A stretch of DNA of 64,000 nt, taken from contig NZ_KE384384.1 of assembly GCF_000425485.1 (NCBI RefSeq), positions 62,001 to 126,000 of the forward strand. Reading direction: 5' to 3'. The stretch is from Flavobacterium tegetincola DSM 22377 (GTDB taxonomy: Bacteria; Bacteroidota; Bacteroidia; Flavobacteriales; Flavobacteriaceae). A program made the position numbers and the translations under genes. Positions 48,025 through 56,230 of the stretch are shown piece by piece. How positions within the stretch are numbered: the stretch's first letter is position 1; each line of letters begins with the position of its first letter. The notes beneath the pieces are model-generated. The model saw only the letters and a list, made by a program, of their open reading frames with translations. It did no database searches and was not told the DNA's origin.

Positions 48025-48636
48025 TTATTTGACTTGTATTCTAAACATTGATTCTCCCTCTATAAATCCTTCCAAAACATCATTTGTCTTGACTTTTGCA
48101 ACGCCTTCTGGAGTTCCTGTAAAAATAATGTCGCCAATTTTTAATGTGAAGTAGCGCGAAACATAAGCAATCAGCTCATCAATTTGCCACAACATATTTG
48201 ACGTACAGCCTTTTTGAACAGCAGCTCCATTATTGGTCAATTCAAAGTTAACTGATTGTAGTGATTCAAATTTATCTTTATTAACAAAATTTCCAATAAC
48301 CGCCGAACCATCAAAACCTTTGGCTTTTTCCCATGGCAAACCCTTTTCCTTTAATTTTGCTTGCAAATCTCTTGCGGTAAAATCAATTCCAAGACCAATT
48401 TCATCATAATATTTATGTGCAAATTTAGGCTCAATGTGTTTTCCGACGCGATTGATTCGAACTAAAATCTCGACTTCATGGTGAATGTCGTCCGAAAAAT
48501 CAGGAATAAAAAAGGGCATGTTTTTAGGCAAAACGGCCGTGTCCGGTTTCAAAAAAACAACTGGCTCTTCTGGTCGTTCGTTTTGTAATTCCTCAATGTG
48601 TTTGGTATAATTTCTACCGATGCAGATTATTTTCAT
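48025..48636 (-). CDS. Fumarylacetoacetate hydrolase-family protein
   Basis: The 203-residue protein has the FAH fold motifs: ICIGRNYTKHIEEL, VFLKPDTAVL, HHEVEILVRI (metal-binding H and E) and FTGTPEGVAKV. The short single-domain form resembles acylpyruvases or oxaloacetate decarboxylases rather than the two-domain tyrosine pathway enzyme. The substrate cannot be read from sequence. It is the first gene of a tight run with the Hpt gene (stop and start adjoin) and cinA. Confidence 0.87.
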   Translation of the reverse strand: MKIICIGRNYTKHIEELQNERPEEPVVFLKPDTAVLPKNMPFFIPDFSDDIHHEVEILVRINRVGKHIEPKFAHKYYDEIGLGIDFTARDLQAKLKEKGLPWEKAKGFDGSAVIGNFVNKDKFESLQSVNFELTNNGAAVQKGCTSNMLWQIDELIAYVSRYFTLKIGDIIFTGTPEGVAKVKTNDVLEGFIEGESMFRIQVK

Positions 48637-48711
48637 TTTTTCGAGTTTTAGGGTGGCCAGTGGTTTTGTGCTTCAACTGAACACTAATTTTCTGAATACT
48701 GAATACTACTA

Positions 48712-49482
48712 TTACTTCGTATTTAATTTTCTCAATTTAATAGCCGTTAAAACTTTCTTGGTATAAAGTGGGAAATCCGCGTTTTGAATCCAGCTGAAAT
48801 AACCAGGCTCGGTTTCTAAAACATCGTTTACTTTCTTTCCCTTATTTTTCCCAAAACTAAATGCTTCGTCGCCATCTTTATCGATGATGATAAATCCTGC
48901 AAAATCGGCTGTTTTTTTACGTGTGGTATATTCAGAAAGCGATTTCATGTCTTGTGGCAAATCCTCATATCGATCAAACTGCGATTTCAATATTTCATAG
49001 GTTGCCATGGTATCGGCTTCTGCTGAATGCGCATTTTCCAAGGTTTCTCCACAATAGAATTTATACGCAGCACCTAACGTACGTTCTTCTTTTTTGTGAA
49101 AAATGGTTTGAATGTCAACTGAAACTCGGTTCTTCATATCGAAATCCACTCCAGCTCTTAATAATTCTTCGGCTAATAAAGGGATGTCAAATCTGTCAGA
49201 GTTAAATCCTGCTAAATCAGAGTCTTTAATCATATTGTACACCGCTGAAGCTAGTTCAGCAAAAGTAGGTTCATTGGCGACTTTTTCATCCGAGATTCCG
49301 TGAATTGCAGTTGTTTCTGCTGGAATTGGAATTGTAGGATTTACGAGCCACGTTTTACTTTCTTTATTTCCGTTTGGAAAAACTTTAAAGATGGCAATTT
49401 CAACGATTCTGTCTGTTGTAATGTTAATTCCAGTGGTTTCGAGGTCAAAAAAGCAAATTGGTTTCGTTAATTTAAGTTCCAT
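48712..49482 (-). CDS. DEDDh 3'-5' exonuclease (DnaQ-like)
   Basis: The 256-residue protein has the exonuclease motifs ExoI (CFFDLETTGINITTDRIVEI), ExoII (GFNSDRFDIPLL) and ExoIII (AHSAEADTMATYEIL). The His five residues before the last Asp marks the DEDDh group, like the proofreading subunit of DNA polymerase III. The C-terminal part (FGKNKGKKVNDV, GYFSWIQNADFPL) is the module often found after such nucleases in Bacteroidota. It may act in DNA repair or as a stand-alone exonuclease. Confidence 0.9.
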   Translation of the reverse strand: MELKLTKPICFFDLETTGINITTDRIVEIAIFKVFPNGNKESKTWLVNPTIPIPAETTAIHGISDEKVANEPTFAELASAVYNMIKDSDLAGFNSDRFDIPLLAEELLRAGVDFDMKNRVSVDIQTIFHKKEERTLGAAYKFYCGETLENAHSAEADTMATYEILKSQFDRYEDLPQDMKSLSEYTTRKKTADFAGFIIIDKDGDEAFSFGKNKGKKVNDVLETEPGYFSWIQNADFPLYTKKVLTAIKLRKLNTK

Positions 49483-49718
49483 TTAGATTGTTTTATTAGG
49501 TTTACAAATATAGCAGTTTAGATTTGTTTGCTTTGCTAATTTTGGTTTAAAATCGTTATTGAATTGATACAAATTTACCTTTAAATATGCTTTTGTGAAA
49601 TCATTTTGAAAAATTTAAAACCATTAAGATAGTAAGATTTATTAAGGCTTAATAGCTAGTAATTGATATTTTTTTGTGTTTTATTTTACCTTATAGACTT
49701 AATTGTATCTACTTGAAT
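49483..49718. other. Promoter region and AT-rich gap
   Basis: Apart from the promoter box at 49505-49512, no gene or strong structure is seen here. Palindromic repeats and the structured element (copy C) fill the rest of the gap to 50132. Confidence 0.5.
49505..49512 (-). promoter_or_regulatory. Promoter -7 box of the exonuclease gene
   Basis: The minus strand reads TATATTTG, a perfect TAnnTTTG match, 22 bases before the ATG at 49482. Confidence 0.65.
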
Positions 49719-49876
49719 ACCTATAAGATTTTAGAAACATTGTTGGATAATCATGATTCACTGAAATTATTTTACTCGAATATTTTTGATTCCAATTTCC
49801 TGCAAGGTCTTTTTTGGACCTTGTAGGTTTGTCTGTTATAAACAAATACCTACAAGGTTTTAAAAACCTTGCAGGA
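49719..49876. repeat. Three palindromic repeat units (cctacaagg type)
   Basis: Three related palindromes follow each other: 49719-49749 (degenerate), 49799-49828 (cctgcaaggtc, then gaccttgtagg) and 49848-49876 (cctacaaggtt, then aaccttgcagg). Units two and three are joined by a further hairpin (aggtttgt with aacaaatacct), so the region can fold into nested stems. The pattern is of an intergenic repeat family. No gene is encoded; an open frame across it is not real. Confidence 0.7.
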
Positions 49877-49948
49877 TAAATGAACACTGCTTCACATTTA
49901 TAACTTCTAAAAAGCCAAAAGATCAAAAGAAGCCGAAAGATTTTAAAA

Positions 49949-50035
49949 TAGCCCCGATTGCAGTGGAAATACTTTATGTTCCGGGGTTCGGAACATAAAG
50001 TATTGCAGCGGAAAGCGGGAATATGGATTAAAAAA
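49949..50035 (+). ncRNA. Structured intergenic element, copy C
   Basis: The left flank is tagccccgattgcagtgga and the right flank is ttgcagcggaaagcgggaa. The inner hairpin is a perfect 15-base stem (arms 49969-49983 and 49989-50003) with the loop ggggt or a one-base variant of it. This is the cleanest copy of the four. It lies between the exonuclease gene and the E2 gene, both on the opposite strand, so it has no coding partner on its own strand here. Confidence 0.58.
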
Positions 50036-50060
50036 CAGACTGTCGATTTGCTCCAAATAA

Positions 50061-50090
50061 AAAACCCAATACTTTTCAGCATTGGGTTTA
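50061..50090 (-). terminator. Terminator of the E2 gene
   Basis: A perfect 9-base stem aaacccaat/attgggttt lies 42 bases after the E2 stop, with a T run on the minus strand. Confidence 0.8.
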
Positions 50091-50131
50091 TATGGTTTTT
50101 AGAACCTGAAACAAGTTCAGGTTGACAAAAA

Positions 50132-51433
50132 TTAGTAATCTCTATTTACGTCAAACGCTTCTAGATATTCGGCTACACGTTTTACAAAACTTCCTCCTAA
50201 AGCACCATCTACCACTCGGTGGTCATAAGAGTGCGAAAGGAACATTTTTTGACGGATTCCGATAAAATCGCCTTCTGGAGTTTCAATAACCGCCGGCACT
50301 TTGCGGATGGCTCCAAGAGCAAGAATTCCGACTTGTGGCTGGCTGATGATTGGCGTTCCGAAAACACTTCCAAAAGTTCCTACGTTTGTTACCGTGTATG
50401 TTCCGCCTTGTGTGTCGTCTGGTTTTAGTTTTCCTGCTTTTGCACGTCCACCTAAATCGTTCACGGCTTTTGCCATTCCTACTAAATTCAACTGGTCTGC
50501 GTTTTTAATTACAGGTACAATTAAATTTCCGTTTGGTAAAGCAGCTGCCATTCCAAGGTTGATATTTTTTCTTTTAATGATGTGATCTCCATCCACTGAA
50601 ATGTTCATTCCTGGGAAGTCCTTCAAGGCTTTTGCCACGGCTTCCATCATAATTGGTGTAAAAGTCAGTTTTTCGCCTTCGCGTTTTTCGAACGCTCCTT
50701 TTACTTTATCTCTCCATTTTACGATGTTTGTTACATCGACTTCAATGAATGATTGAACGTGAGCCGAAGTTTGAATTGACGCGACCATGTAGCCGGCAAT
50801 CAATTTACGCATACGGTCCATTTCAATGATTTCATCACCACCATTTACAGATACTGGTGCAGATTTTGCAGCCGCTATCGGTTGTGGAGTGGAAACTTTT
50901 GCTTGAGCAGCTGGTGCGGCAACCGGCGCTTTTGTTATATTTTTCTGATCAGAAATGTAATTTAAAATATCATCTTTAGTTACACGACCGTCTTTTCCGG
51001 AACCTGCAATTGCTTCTAATTGCGCAACAGAAATACCTTCCTCTTTAGCAATATTCTTTACTAAAGGAGAAAAGAATTTGTCAGAATCACTGAAATTTGC
51101 TGGAACAACAGATTCTTTTGCAGTTGTAACTTCTTTTTCGATCTTTGCTGCCGCTGCTGGAGTTTCTGCTGCTGGAGTTTCATTTCCTTCACCTGAAACT
51201 TCAATAATAGCAATGGTTTGACCCACTTGAACTACATCGTCAACTTGAAATAAAATTTCTACCAATTTTCCTGAAACCTCTGAAGGAACTTCAGAATCTA
51301 CTTTATCAGTAGCGATTTCTAAAACTGCTTCATCCGCTTCAATAACATCTCCGACGTTTTTAAGCCAGTTGGTAATTGTTGCTTCTGCAACACTTTCTCC
51401 CATTTTAGGAAGTTTCAATTCAAACTTTGCCAT
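50132..51433 (-). CDS. 2-oxoacid dehydrogenase E2 component (dihydrolipoamide acyltransferase)
   Basis: The 433-residue protein has an N-terminal lipoyl domain with the modified lysine in EIATDKVDSEV (near residue 44), a flexible Ala/Pro-rich linker, an E3/E1-binding domain (about 120-165, SPLVKNIAKEEGISV, GKDGRVTKDDIL), and a catalytic domain ending SHSYDHRVVDGALGG, with His and Asp of the acyltransferase site. The single lipoyl domain and DKVDSEVPSE form fit branched-chain or general 2-oxoacid complexes, so I do not name pyruvate, oxoglutarate or branched-chain. A promoter box lies upstream. Confidence 0.9.
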   Translation of the reverse strand: MAKFELKLPKMGESVAEATITNWLKNVGDVIEADEAVLEIATDKVDSEVPSEVSGKLVEILFQVDDVVQVGQTIAIIEVSGEGNETPAAETPAAAAKIEKEVTTAKESVVPANFSDSDKFFSPLVKNIAKEEGISVAQLEAIAGSGKDGRVTKDDILNYISDQKNITKAPVAAPAAQAKVSTPQPIAAAKSAPVSVNGGDEIIEMDRMRKLIAGYMVASIQTSAHVQSFIEVDVTNIVKWRDKVKGAFEKREGEKLTFTPIMMEAVAKALKDFPGMNISVDGDHIIKRKNINLGMAAALPNGNLIVPVIKNADQLNLVGMAKAVNDLGGRAKAGKLKPDDTQGGTYTVTNVGTFGSVFGTPIISQPQVGILALGAIRKVPAVIETPEGDFIGIRQKMFLSHSYDHRVVDGALGGSFVKRVAEYLEAFDVNRDY

Positions 51434-51470
51434 ATTATTAACCTAAAGGTGATTTTTTTATTTTTCAATG

Positions 51471-51478
51471 CAAAATTA
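51471..51478 (-). promoter_or_regulatory. Promoter -7 box of the E2 gene
   Basis: The minus strand reads TAATTTTG, an exact TAnnTTTG match, 37 bases before the ATG at 51433. Confidence 0.62.
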
Positions 51479-51600
51479 ATCATATTTTTGAGTTTACACT
51501 ACCAAATCTGTAATTTTACAATTTATTATCTAATTGCATACAAATTTACAGTATTTTTCCTTCATTAAAAATAACTTTCCACCGATTTTTTAGTCGATTT

Positions 51601-52761
51601 TTAAAGCAGGATTACCTCTCCTCGATCATTACTGTTGTTGCTTCCAATGATAAAATTTGCATCAACAGGTTTAATTTTAAAACTAATATTTTTATTTTTA
51701 TTCTGTTCTAAAAAAGCAATACATGCTTTATAGCTGTGCGAATTTGTATCTAAAATAACTTCAGTAGTCATTTCACTGCACAGACTTTGCGACGCACATT
51801 TTTCTGACAAACTACTATTTTTTAACTGAATTTTCTTTTTGAGTTTTTGCTCTAATTTAGTTTTCAATTCCATGTCGTTTGAATAAAGCACATAATGCAT
51901 GGGTTGTGATTTTGAAATCTTTGCATTACTTTTCATTTTAATTGTGGCAAAAAACAACATTCCCACTTTCATGAAACTATTAAAGAAAACAGAACTTTTC
52001 ATGTGTTTTGCATAAAATAACTCCATGCCTTGCTGGAATCGTTGTCGGTATTTTTCATCTTTGACCGTGCTTTCTCCTTTATAATGAATAATGGATGTTT
52101 CGGCAAAATAATAATTTTGTAAACCTAATTTTAAAGCAGCATATGACAAATCAATATCTTCGCCGTACATAAAATAGCGTTCATCAAATCCCCCAACTTT
52201 TTGATAAGTTTCTTTTTTCATAACCATAAAAGCACCAACGAGAATATCAACATTACCCGAAGTATTTTGGTTTAAATGTTCGGCATAGTATTTTTGAAAT
52301 ATTTTTACTTTTGGAAACATTTTATACAATCCAAATGTTTTTCCAAATGCTACCATCGGCGTTGGAATTCCACGTTTGGATTCAGGTAGAAAATTTCCTG
52401 TTCCATCGATGAGTTTGCAACCGATTATACCAGTATTCAGTTGCCAGTTTTTAGTGTTCAGTATTTTAGTAAACGTATCTTCGGCAACTACGGTATCGGG
52501 ATTTAAAATACAAATGTAATTTCCTTTTGCTTGTGCCACACCAATGTTATTTCCTTTTGGAAAACCCAAATTTTCCTGATTCTCAATTAAAATTACATTA
52601 GAAAAAAGAGTTTTAACCATATCGCAACTGTCGTCAGGCGAATTATTATCGACCACAATAATTTCGGCATCGAGGTTTTGAATGGCTTTTTGAACACTTA
52701 GAATACAATGTTCTAAAAAATAACGGACATTATAGTTGAGAATAATTACGGATAACTGCAT
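51601..52761 (-). CDS. Family 2 glycosyltransferase
   Basis: The 386-residue GT-A protein opens with LSVIILNYNVRYFLEHC. The nucleotide-sugar and metal-binding region reads EIIVVDNNSPDDS and CILNPDTVV (a DxD-like site). An acceptor-side segment is GGFDERYFMYGEDIDLSY, as in rhamnosyl and related transferases. It likely adds a sugar to a surface polysaccharide or glycoprotein at the cytoplasmic face. The C-terminal 120 residues are variable. Its ATG lies only five bases after a perfect promoter box, suggesting a leaderless message. Confidence 0.88.
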   Translation of the reverse strand: MQLSVIILNYNVRYFLEHCILSVQKAIQNLDAEIIVVDNNSPDDSCDMVKTLFSNVILIENQENLGFPKGNNIGVAQAKGNYICILNPDTVVAEDTFTKILNTKNWQLNTGIIGCKLIDGTGNFLPESKRGIPTPMVAFGKTFGLYKMFPKVKIFQKYYAEHLNQNTSGNVDILVGAFMVMKKETYQKVGGFDERYFMYGEDIDLSYAALKLGLQNYYFAETSIIHYKGESTVKDEKYRQRFQQGMELFYAKHMKSSVFFNSFMKVGMLFFATIKMKSNAKISKSQPMHYVLYSNDMELKTKLEQKLKKKIQLKNSSLSEKCASQSLCSEMTTEVILDTNSHSYKACIAFLEQNKNKNISFKIKPVDANFIIGSNNSNDRGEVILL

Positions 52762-52765
52762 AAAG

Positions 52766-52773
52766 CAAATATA
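52766..52773 (-). promoter_or_regulatory. Promoter -7 box directly in front of the glycosyltransferase ATG
   Basis: The minus strand reads TATATTTG, a perfect TAnnTTTG match. Only CTTT separates it from the ATG, so transcription should begin at or very near the start codon. Confidence 0.6.
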
Positions 52774-52845
52774 GCAGGATTTATAAACAACTTAAAAATA
52801 TCATAATAAAACATTAACGTAATTTGGCAAAAGGATAAATCCTAT

Positions 52846-52853
52846 TATCTTTC
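52846..52853 (+). promoter_or_regulatory. Near-consensus promoter -7 box of the S15-type hydrolase gene
   Basis: TATCTTTC differs from TAnnTTTG at the last base and lies 40 bases before the ATG at 52894. Confidence 0.4.
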
Positions 52854-52893
52854 GACTTGTAAAACGAATTCTACAACTGAATACAACTCCACT

Positions 52894-54744
52894 ATGAAAT
52901 TATTACTACAAACTGTACTGTTACTGATTTCTTTAAGTCTATTTGCACAAGTAGACATCAAAGAAAATTACGATAAAAAAGAAGTCTACATTCCGATGCG
53001 AGACGGAACAAAATTATTTACAGCGATTTATACGCCAAAGGACATTGCAAAGGATAAAAAATATCCAATGTTGATGCAAAGAACGTGTTACAGCATCGCA
53101 CCTTATGGCGAAGATAATTTTAAAAGATCATTGGGGCCGAATCGCTTTTTACAAAGTGATAAGTACATTTTTGTGTATCAAGACGTTCGTGGAAGATATA
53201 TGAGTGAAGGTGTTTTTACGAATATGACCCCACAAGTGGAACATAAAACGAAGAAAGATGTAGACGAAAGTACAGATACGTACGACACAGTGGACTGGCT
53301 CGTTAAAAACTTGAAAAACAACAATGGAAAAGTAGGCCAATACGGAACTTCCTATCCTGGATTTTACACTGCTGTTGGAACTATTGCCAATCATCCTGCT
53401 TTAGTGGCTTCATCTCCACAAGCTCCCATTTCAGATTTCTTTTTTGATGATTTCCGTCACAACGGCGCTTTTGTAATGGGTTATTTAAGAACATTTCCTG
53501 TATTTGGTGTGCAAAAAACGAAGGCAGAAAATCAAGGTTGGTATTCAGACCAAATGATAAAGTCTACATCAAAAGACGGTTCTATTTTTTACAATGAATT
53601 GGGAACGTTGAAAGAGGCAGCTGACAAATATTATAAGGATAACTTTTTCATGCAAGAAATTTTAGCTCACCCAAATTACGATTCCTATTGGCAATCGAGA
53701 AACTTATTACCGCATCTAAAAGGGATTGATCACGCTGTAATGACAGTTGGCGGTTGGTACGATGCCGAAGATTTAGCTGGACCTTTAAACATTTATAAAA
53801 CGATTGAAAAGAACAATCCGAAAGCGAAAAATACCATTGTTATGGGACCTTTTTCCCATGGAGCTTGGGGAAGAGAAACTGGTAAGCATTATCACAATGA
53901 CGTTTACTTTGGCGATAGCATTGCGACTTTCTATCAGAAAAACATCGAACACAAATTCTTTAACCATTATCTAAAAGAAAATTCAAAAAAAGCAGTTGCT
54001 TTACCAGAAGCTTACATGTTTGACACGGGTAAAAAAGTGTGGAACGAATTTTCGAATTGGCCTCCAAAAGAAAGTAAAAAACTGAATTTCTATTTGGCTT
54101 CTAACGGTACATTAGAAAAAGAGAAATTTGGAAAATCAGGTTTTTCTGAATATTACAGCGACCCAAATAATCCAGCACCAAGTAGTGTCAATTATGCGGA
54201 ATTCAACGGATTTACGCCAAGAAATTACATGAGCGAAGACCAGCGTTTCGCTTTGAGTCGACCAGATGTGTTGACTTTTACTACAGAATATTTAACCGAA
54301 GATGTAACTCTGGCTGGCGAAATTATGGCGAAATTAAAAATTGCTTCTTCGTCAACGGATGCGGATTTTGTGGTAAAAATAATTGACATTTATCCCGCAG
54401 ATGAACCTCAAAATGCAGACAAACCCAACGTGCTTTACGCAAATTACCACCAAATGGTGCGAAGTGAAATTATGCCGGCTCGTTTCAGAAATAGTTTTGA
54501 GAAACCAGAAGCTTTGACACCAAATGCAACAACGGAAGTGAATTTCAAATTACAGGATGTTTTGCATACGTTCAAAAAAGGACACAAAATTCAAATTCAA
54601 ATTCAAAGTACTTGGTATCCTTTGATGGCAATCAATCCACAGAAGTTTTTGGAGAATCCGTTTTTAGCTACTAAAGAAGATTATACCAAAGCGTTTATCA
54701 AAGTATTTGACGATAGTGTGATTGAAGTGGATGTGATAAAATAA
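52894..54744 (+). CDS. Exported CocE/NonD (S15-type) hydrolase
   Basis: The 616-residue alpha/beta hydrolase has a signal peptide (MKLLLQTVLLLISLSLFAQ). YIPMRDGTKLFTAIYTP starts the catalytic domain. The nucleophile is the Ser of GQYGTSYPGF, and the later Asp (GGWYDAEDLAGPL) and His (GPFSHGAWGRE) complete the triad. A C-terminal beta-jelly-roll domain follows (from about residue 385). The family includes X-Pro dipeptidyl peptidases, cocaine esterase and glutaryl acylases, so it cleaves an ester or amide in the periplasm or outside, with unknown substrate. Confidence 0.88.
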   Translation: MKLLLQTVLLLISLSLFAQVDIKENYDKKEVYIPMRDGTKLFTAIYTPKDIAKDKKYPMLMQRTCYSIAPYGEDNFKRSLGPNRFLQSDKYIFVYQDVRGRYMSEGVFTNMTPQVEHKTKKDVDESTDTYDTVDWLVKNLKNNNGKVGQYGTSYPGFYTAVGTIANHPALVASSPQAPISDFFFDDFRHNGAFVMGYLRTFPVFGVQKTKAENQGWYSDQMIKSTSKDGSIFYNELGTLKEAADKYYKDNFFMQEILAHPNYDSYWQSRNLLPHLKGIDHAVMTVGGWYDAEDLAGPLNIYKTIEKNNPKAKNTIVMGPFSHGAWGRETGKHYHNDVYFGDSIATFYQKNIEHKFFNHYLKENSKKAVALPEAYMFDTGKKVWNEFSNWPPKESKKLNFYLASNGTLEKEKFGKSGFSEYYSDPNNPAPSSVNYAEFNGFTPRNYMSEDQRFALSRPDVLTFTTEYLTEDVTLAGEIMAKLKIASSSTDADFVVKIIDIYPADEPQNADKPNVLYANYHQMVRSEIMPARFRNSFEKPEALTPNATTEVNFKLQDVLHTFKKGHKIQIQIQSTWYPLMAINPQKFLENPFLATKEDYTKAFIKVFDDSVIEVDVIK

Positions 54745-54749
54745 TGTGG

Positions 54750-54779
54750 AAAAGCTGTCTGAAAGGATGGCTTTTTTTT
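54750..54779 (+). terminator. Likely terminator of the hydrolase gene
   Basis: A short stem aaagc/gctttt with a partly paired inside and eight T lies just after the stop. The stem is weak but the T run is long. Confidence 0.6.
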
Positions 54780-54824
54780 GTGCGTTCTAATTTTGAAATA
54801 AAAAATACTTACAAAAATACAGGA

Positions 54825-55049
54825 CTAGAACTTCAAAATATCAAGATAATTAAAGATGAAGAACAACGCAATAGTAGTTGAACTACTTAAAAATAACACA
54901 CCTTCCCAATGGTAGATATTAGTTAGTAAACTTCGTGTCGACTTTACTTTATAGTTCTTTTTTAGATATCTACTTGTGATTTTCCAGTAAAAGAAAGTAA
55001 CGATTAAAAAAAGTAAACCTGCTAGAATAAATAGTGTAGAATTTTCCAT
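54825..55049 (-). CDS. Small hypothetical membrane protein
   Basis: The 74-residue protein has two predicted membrane helices, LFILAGLLFLIVTFFYW (residues about 6-22) and FLSSSTTIALFFIFNYL (about 53-69), with a basic loop between. No family is recognised. It follows the two toxin-antitoxin modules on the same strand, 50 bases after the broken toxin, and may be a passenger gene of that island. Confidence 0.5.
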   Translation of the reverse strand: MENSTLFILAGLLFLIVTFFYWKITSRYLKKNYKVKSTRSLLTNIYHWEGVLFLSSSTTIALFFIFNYLDILKF

Positions 55050-55099
55050 TTTCTAAAATTTAGTTAATTACAGCATTCAAGATACAAAAAGCTAATTGA

Positions 55100-55406
55100 C
55101 TATTTTAATAATTTCTGTAACCATTTAGGATTTTGTTTATTGTTCCAAAATAAAACTAACTCAATTACCTTGTCAATTTCAATAATTTTGTAAAACAAAG
55201 TAGATTGCCTCGAAATTACAATTGAATAAGTATCGTACTTTTTTGAATAAATTCCAATAGTCGGTTTTTTTAGATAAAATTTCTAAAAAATCGTAAACTA
55301 AACCTATGAAGTTTTCAACTTCAATTATGTTCCATTTTTCGTAAATAAAATCCAATTCTTCGTAATAGCTAATTTCAGCTTCATGCAACCATAAAATGGA
55401 ATACAT
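55100..55406 (-). pseudogene. ParE-like toxin gene with a frameshift in a poly-A run
   Basis: The start reads MYSILWLHEAEISYYEELDF and matches the intact toxin at 55642 in length and pattern. After residue 47 the frame is lost at a run of seven A (plus-strand T at 55265-55271). One base fewer restores TIGIYSKKYDTYSIVISR and FWNNKQNPKWLQKLLK to the TAG at 55100-55102, giving 101 residues, exactly the length of the intact copy. In the present frame a stop ends it after 75 residues. So it is probably an inactivated toxin. A sequencing error in the homopolymer, or slippage during transcription, would leave it active. Confidence 0.75.
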
Positions 55407-55409
55407 AAT

Positions 55410-55628
55410 TTATGATACGTTATATCTAGCTTTAGCTTCTGCCGTAACTTGAGCATGAGGTTTTCCTAAACCTTTTGCACTTTCTTGTAGCGCTTTTTCT
55501 AAACGTTCTTTTACATGGTCTGGTAAATAGTCAAAAGCGTCTACTTGTTCTGTTTCAGATTTTGAATTGTAAATCGTTTCAGGTTCGTTTCCTTTTTTAT
55601 TCGAGTTGTTTTTTGATGAATTTTCCAT
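55410..55628 (-). CDS. Antitoxin of the first ParE-like module
   Basis: The 72-residue protein has a disordered, Asn/Lys/Glu-rich N-terminus and a helical C-terminus (FDYLPDHVKERLEKALQES, EAKARYNVS). This is the layout of antitoxins whose C-terminal helix wraps the toxin. It lies three bases before the (broken) toxin gene and 13 bases after the second toxin. No DNA-binding domain is obvious. The identification rests mainly on the gene order. Confidence 0.65.
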   Translation of the reverse strand: MENSSKNNSNKKGNEPETIYNSKSETEQVDAFDYLPDHVKERLEKALQESAKGLGKPHAQVTAEAKARYNVS

Positions 55629-55641
55629 AGCGTTGCGTTTA

Positions 55642-55947
55642 TTATAAAAGCTTTTTTAAATCGTTCGGGTTTTTCAAATTGTTCCAAAACACATGTAATC
55701 TAATTTTAAAGTTCTCATTATCGACACTATAATATAAAGTGGTTTGCTTTGAGATGACTAAATACGAAACATTTAACTGTTTATCAAGTCTTCCAATTTC
55801 TGTGTTTTCACATAATCTTTTCAAATTTAAATCAACTAAAGTTTTAAAATTCGCTACTTCACGATAATTCCACTTGTATAAAATAAATTCTATCTCTTCG
55901 ATATACGTTTCAATGGCTGTAATATCCCACGAGAATGAATAACTCAT
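55642..55947 (-). CDS. RelE/ParE-like toxin, intact
   Basis: The 101-residue protein has the ParE-like order: a long helix pair (TAIETYIEEIEFILYKW, VANFKTLVDLNLKRL), then strands (VSYLVISKQTTLYYSV) and a final VFWNNLKNPNDLKKLL with the conserved Trp-Asn-Asn. ParE toxins poison gyrase and RelE relatives cut mRNA, so the target is open. Its ATG overlaps the stop of the antitoxin at 55944 by four bases, the usual coupling of such pairs. Confidence 0.78.
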   Translation of the reverse strand: MSYSFSWDITAIETYIEEIEFILYKWNYREVANFKTLVDLNLKRLCENTEIGRLDKQLNVSYLVISKQTTLYYSVDNENFKIRLHVFWNNLKNPNDLKKLL

Positions 55948-56150
55948 TTCAAAAATGGATATTTGTCTTTTATGATTTGCATGGCTTCCTCATGAGTGTA
56001 GACCAAACCTTGTTCGTGTTGCTTTATCGATTTTTCAAGCAATTGCTTCAAAACAGGATGCATTTCAACTGAATCTACTTTCGAGCTCTCACCCACTTCA
56101 TAATCTGAAATAGGTTCTTGAAATTTATTCTTGATTTCTTTATCTTTCAT
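55944..56150 (-). CDS. Antitoxin of the second ParE-like module
   Basis: The 68-residue form (start MKDKEIKNKFQEPI at 56150) has an acidic N-terminus and a helical C-terminus (HPVLKQLLEKSIKQHEQG, HEEAMQIIKDKYPFL). Other start codons at 56159 and 56171 are in frame, but the last lies inside a promoter box, so a later start is favoured. The stop overlaps the toxin start by four bases. The pair with the toxin and the operator-like hairpin upstream support the call. Confidence 0.68.
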   Translation of the reverse strand: MKDKEIKNKFQEPISDYEVGESSKVDSVEMHPVLKQLLEKSIKQHEQGLVYTHEEAMQIIKDKYPFLK

Positions 56151-56168
56151 AACGAGCATTTTAAAGGT

Positions 56169-56176
56169 CAAATATA
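56169..56176 (-). promoter_or_regulatory. Promoter -7 box of the toxin-antitoxin operon
   Basis: The minus strand reads TATATTTG, a perfect TAnnTTTG match, 18 bases before the chosen antitoxin start. It overlaps the longest possible antitoxin start. Confidence 0.62.
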
Positions 56177-56181
56177 CGAAA

Positions 56182-56208
56182 AATGACTTGAGTAAATATC
56201 AAGTCATT
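56182..56208 (-). terminator. Hairpin between the ADP-ribosylglycohydrolase gene and the TA operon (terminator or operator)
   Basis: A perfect 10-base inverted repeat aatgacttga/tcaagtcatt with a 7-base centre is followed by five T on the minus strand. That suits a terminator for the gene ending at 56231. It also lies just upstream of the toxin-antitoxin -7 box, the place where antitoxins often bind. Confidence 0.6.
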
Positions 56209-56230
56209 CAAAAACAAAATCACATAAACA

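Noticed and set aside
49699..50082. Minus-strand open frame of 127 codons
   Set aside because: It lies across the palindromic repeats and structured element copy C. The translation is Cys- and aromatic-rich noise without a family pattern.
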